From Symsagittifera roscoffensis (lineage: Eukaryota > Xenacoelomorpha > Acoela > Convolutidae), in assembly GCF_963678635.1 (NCBI RefSeq), contig NC_087070.1, positions 18,137,318 to 18,201,317 on the forward strand: a DNA stretch of 64,000 nucleotides, in the 5' to 3' direction. Below are positions 60,389 through 64,000 of this stretch, piece by piece (position 1 is the stretch's first letter; each line of letters opens with the position of its first letter). The position numbers and the translations under genes are program-made. The notes beneath the pieces are model-generated. The model saw only the letters and a list, made by a program, of their open reading frames with translations. It did not search any database and was not told the origin of the DNA.

Positions 60389-61350
60389 TGTGTGGGTCAA
60401 ATCAAACTTTAAAATTCATTTCCGCTGAGTTTCTGGTTTACGTTATAAAAAAGTTTCAACTCAATTTTTTTTTGTTATTTCTTAAGAATTGCATGTACTT
60501 TTTTGCAAAAGAACCATATATGGAATTTTGAGATTAGCTTTTGCAGTGAATAAAATTCAAATCTGGCTTCTCGGAAAAGGTTCTGCTCATCTCAGAAAAG
60601 GTTTTACCCGCAGGTATAGGTCAATGAAAAAGGGAGATAACAAGCAAAAAAAACAGAGGTGAAATAGATGTTTTGTGACCCTAGTAGAATATACAAATAA
60701 AAAGAGAACACGAAAGAAACATTTTTCATTATCGAACACGACGAATCGATAGCTTCTTCGAGGACTTGTCCTCGTGAAAAAATGTTTGTTGTATTATATC
60801 CAGCAGCTTGGATCAAGAAAAACTGCGGGACCAGAACAGAAGAAATCATCGGAGGTCACGAAATTTGTATTCCCATAGGCAAACTCGATTTCATTTTTAT
60901 GCAAACAGCCGCAGCCGAACTCCAAAAAAAAGCATAAAAGGTAGTGAAAGAAACTAAGAAATCCTTTTGAAGCGCATTAGCGGTGAAAACGTACAACCAT
61001 GGAGCCATCAAACCATATGCCATATGTCACACTATTAAGCAACCGCAGAATGGCATGTGCACGACGCGTAAATACAAGTGACAGACAACGGAATAAAATC
61101 ATTACCAACAATACCTAAAGAAGATAGTTCTCCAGATGACAAAAAGAAAAACACAAACAAGGACTCCTTTAAGAAATTCTATATATCTTTAGAAGATTGT
61201 GATTTGAAAACTATTCTTTCTCAAAAGTTTTAGGGGCTATTTCCACAGTTAGGATTGGCTCCCGAACTTTTCGTATGGTCAAAATTAATTCAGTATCTCA
61301 CAGTCATACAACAAAGTAGAAGACGCATGCCAAGCAACCTTCATGGTAAG
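60389..61350. other. AT-rich stretch, no gene seen
   Basis: No coding or repeat feature is supported. The minus frame at 60604-60849 has no recognised motif. Confidence 0.4.
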
Positions 61351-61626
61351 TGTCATGCTGCTAAGTCCTCAAGGTATGAATTGCTTATTCCTGGATCCGT
61401 ATGGATAGATAATTGCAGACGCGAGAGAGAGATAAGTTAAAACAACTAATTAATGTTAATGTTAATTCTCTTTCTGAACCGTAGTTCACTTTGACCGCCG
61501 TTCTCGTCCTCGCTATCAAGGTCAATAGACTAGTACACATTAACGTTACATAATATCAAAACATAAATGATGTATAAATATATAATCAGTTTTATATGGA
61601 GTTTCATCTATCCATGCTGGATGACA
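61351..61626 (-). repeat. 3' LTR of a Ty3/Gypsy-type retrotransposon (276 bp)
   Basis: On the minus strand it begins TGTCATCCAGC at 61626, directly after a polypurine tract, and ends GCAGCATGACA at 61351. The ends are inverted (TGTCAT / ATGACA). A TATA-like CATATAAAAC lies about 30 bases in. The partner LTR would be beyond the window, so the target duplication cannot be tested; the base flank on this side is GGTAAG (61345-61350, plus strand). Confidence 0.75.
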
Positions 61627-61640
61627 TTCCCCCTCCTCGG
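61627..61640 (-). promoter_or_regulatory. Polypurine tract of the LTR element
   Basis: CCGAGGAGGGGGAA on the minus strand abuts the TG of the LTR, as expected for the plus-strand DNA primer of LTR elements. Confidence 0.75.
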
Positions 61641-61868
61641 GAAAAAGGATAAAGTTTAATTTAGTTTTTAGTCCCCGTGGGACTGTTTAGTTCCGACTGT
61701 TTATTTTTCTCTTCTTGGGTTCGTGGTATTATCATTGTTGTCGTCCATTGCTCCATGCTCTTCGTCATTTTGTGGCTGTTTGTCTTCCATTTCTTTAATC
61801 TCGGAGCCCTTCGAAATCACGAACAATATTTCATTGCCTTCCGTGGTTTCGTCTTCGGCTTCTGTTGG

Positions 61869-64000
61869 CTATGTTAAATCGATTACGTCGCTTAGGGTGG
61901 TCAGTTTGTGTTTTGGGCTACTAGCCCATATAAATTGTACACAAGCCTTGTAATCGTGGGTTTTTTCGGTAAATCCCATCTCCTGTATCAGAGATTTTAA
62001 ACTTGGGGAGTCTTGTGCTGATTTTTCTGGTGGTGAGTCGATTTCGAACGTCTTTTTCCCGGATGCACTTGCGATTTGTATTGTGCTGATTGGGTTGGGG
62101 TTACCGAGTGCTGTTGCTAGTTGACTTTCTCGTTGCGGTTGCAGGTGGTGTGTTGTTTTGATTCTGTCGCTCTGGTGACGGTGAGATGGGCTCCTCCGAC
62201 GTTGACGACGAAACAACTTCTTTCTCAGGGCTGTTGTTCGCTTACTGTTCAGTCTCCGTTTGGCGGCTCATCCTCCGGGGCGTTTATAGCTTTCTTGTTG
62301 GTTTTCCTCCAGTCCTCTTGCCTGTCGCTTTCCTTCTTATTGGGCTGCTTTGACTTTTGTCAGTGCTGCATTCTCCTGTCCTGATACTTTGATTGTGAGC
62401 CCCGTTCTAGTGTCCTCCTTGAACATGGGGTTTTGTGGAGCCTGCGAGTTCTCTATGTCTAAAAAACGTAGACATGGTCCGGTTCTCCGTGCGGATTTTT
62501 ACGCAACATAATCGCTTAATCGAGAAAGTCTGCATGGTCCGTATATTACAGGATTAGGAGCAAATGCTGCACCGCTATTTCTTAGTAACTTCGGTTGTTT
62601 GCCAAAAGTTTGTATCCAAGCAGTGTGTGGTGTGTAGGTTAAGATTTTTCTATGTATAGTCTTATATTTTTGCTCAAGGGTTTTTAATTCTTGACTTTTG
62701 TTGCTAACCTGATAGTTTTCCGTGCCACTTGTTCTATTCGTTTTTCAAAGTTTTTGTTTATTGTTCTTTGTACTCCCTTGTATCTTATGGTAAGTTTGTT
62801 TTTAACTAGTTCTGAAGGTCTTGAATGTGCACCTGTTTCTAGTTGTGTCGGTGAATGTGTGTTAGTGATCGTCCTTGGTAGTGATTTATTTGTGGTTCAA
62901 GGTGGTGATTCCTTCTTCTGTATTTGCACTTCGTCCTCCCACTATCGCTATAGGTCATGCATAACTTCCGCTGGCAGAGGCTGCTTCGTAAGATTCTTGC
63001 GATTTAAACATGCGTGTTTTGCGCTCTGCCAATTGAGATTTTTTGGCGAGCTATTTGTGGCTATATTTAATAGCGAATTATTTGGTTTTCTGCCCATATG
63101 CGCCTCAAAAGGTGAAATTTTTGTGACACCATGTGGTGTGATTCTTAGTGTTTTTTTTATTTCTGCGACATCTGAAGCTAGTTCATATGGTGTATTTGAC
63201 TGGTCTATTCTCATTACTGCGAACCTGCGTTTGATTGTCTGAATCAATCTTTCCACGACCCCTATAGCGATGTGATCATCTAGCGAAAAGTAGTTTTATA
63301 TTGTTTGTCCGACAAAAAATGTGGAATTTTTTTTAGCTCTGAATGTTTGCGCTTGGTCGCATCATAATCTTCTTTGTACCCCGTTATTAGAAATGTATCT
63401 TTGCATGAACTTGATTGCAATATCTGCTGTTGTATTTGATACAACTTTTGCTGTTGGGAACTTTGACCACTTATCTATTGCAACTAAAATGTATGCATCC
63501 CTATTTAATTCATCCGGGAGGGGCCCCGCGAAATCTAATTGAACTTCCTCATTAGGTTCGACTACTGGTTTCATTTGGAATGAAGTCTATTTTCCTAAAA
63601 TGGGTTTTAAGTTTTTACCTTGCTCCGTGCAGTTTTGCAGTTTTGTGCCATTTGCACAATGGATCGGTGAAAATGCGGGAACCAGACATGGTGACTCAAG
63701 TCCAACATAGCTGCCAATCCCGGGTGGGTGAGATGAAGACTGTAGAGCACTGTCTGCCGCAATTGTGATGGAATGACGATTCTTTCATCGATGAGAGAAC
63801 AGTCCTCACGGACATGGTGCCTGTTTCTGATGTCGAACCAATACTGTCCATAAAATGCTTTGATAGCTTTCCAATCTCTCGCTTTTTTACGAAATTGATC
63901 AGTGGACGTAGGTTTCGATCCTTCTTTGTAGCTGCGGCGATTATAGGAACCCCCAGTACTCGCTGGAGTTTTCGGCGGAATAGCGGCGTGTCCTCCTCTG
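61869..64000 (-). pseudogene. Decayed pol (integrase region) of a Ty3/Gypsy-type element, runs off the window
   Basis: Read from 64000 downward. An H-H-C-C zinc-binding module lies at about 63850-63610 (HPG, VWFP, then paired cysteines). The integrase core starts near 63574 with EEVQLDFAGPLP (first catalytic Asp) and DAYILVAIDKWSKFPTAKVV. A second Asp lies in a CDQ motif just after a stop (about 63335), and the catalytic Glu is in VVERLIQ (about 63255). The remaining core includes TPHGVTKISPFEAHMGRKP. Frame is kept from 63574 to about 62690 apart from several stop codons. A frameshift lies near 63630, and another register is used at 62216-61869. Two catalytic Asp and the Glu are legible, but the gene is dead. 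It lies directly before the polypurine tract and LTR, so the element's 3' half is complete. Gag, protease and RT would be beyond 64000. Confidence 0.88.

Overview
The window looks like a draft-assembly contig from an AT-rich animal genome. It contains one spliced nuclear gene with GT-AG introns, LINE, SINE, LTR and DNA-transposon relics, long satellites and a 200-N gap. The only host protein I can support is a cation/proton antiporter of the SLC9B (NHA) family, a metazoan family. I cannot name the species. Small introns and repeat density fit an invertebrate, but no clade marker is decisive.

Layout. 1-4192: four tandem units of a ~1.12 kb satellite, then a perfect hairpin and a minus-strand tRNA-derived SINE (4423-4632). 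5417-7750: the SLC9B gene on the minus strand in three coding exons. 7.8-13.8 kb: AT-rich and gene-free, with one hAT-type MITE fragment. 13.8-18.6 kb: degenerate copies of a longer repeat whose short, fresher relatives (family A) sit at 25.8, 27.1, 28.1 and 34.6 kb. 20.7-23.0 kb: two hAT MITEs with 8-bp target duplications. 28.98-33.0 kb: a nearly full-length but broken LINE, with a 2A-like motif, zinc finger, endonuclease, reverse transcriptase and terminal zinc knuckle. 35.2-37.2 kb: palindromic elements, a 48-bp minisatellite, poly-C and the gap. 39.5-41.1 kb: a ~602-bp satellite, followed by ATGT-rich DNA. 44.2-49.2 kb: a hairpin element, a recent 951-bp tandem duplication, an inverted-repeat element and two more MITE copies. 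54.1-54.9 kb: two MITEs in opposite orientation. 56.8 kb: the second SINE copy. 57.8-60.4 kb: an inverted-repeat-flanked composite holding a ~365-bp tandem repeat, itself interrupted by a 5'-truncated LINE. 61.35-64.0 kb: the 3' LTR and decayed pol of a Ty3/Gypsy-type retrotransposon that runs off the end.

Apart from the antiporter the window is repeat territory. No operon, CRISPR array or multigene system is present. The least ordinary structures are the palindromic family D (up to a 2.5 kb composite), family A with its paired hairpins, and the nested LINE whose insertion site can be read exactly because the target was a tandem repeat. Most other open frames lie in low-complexity or repeated DNA and are not genes.
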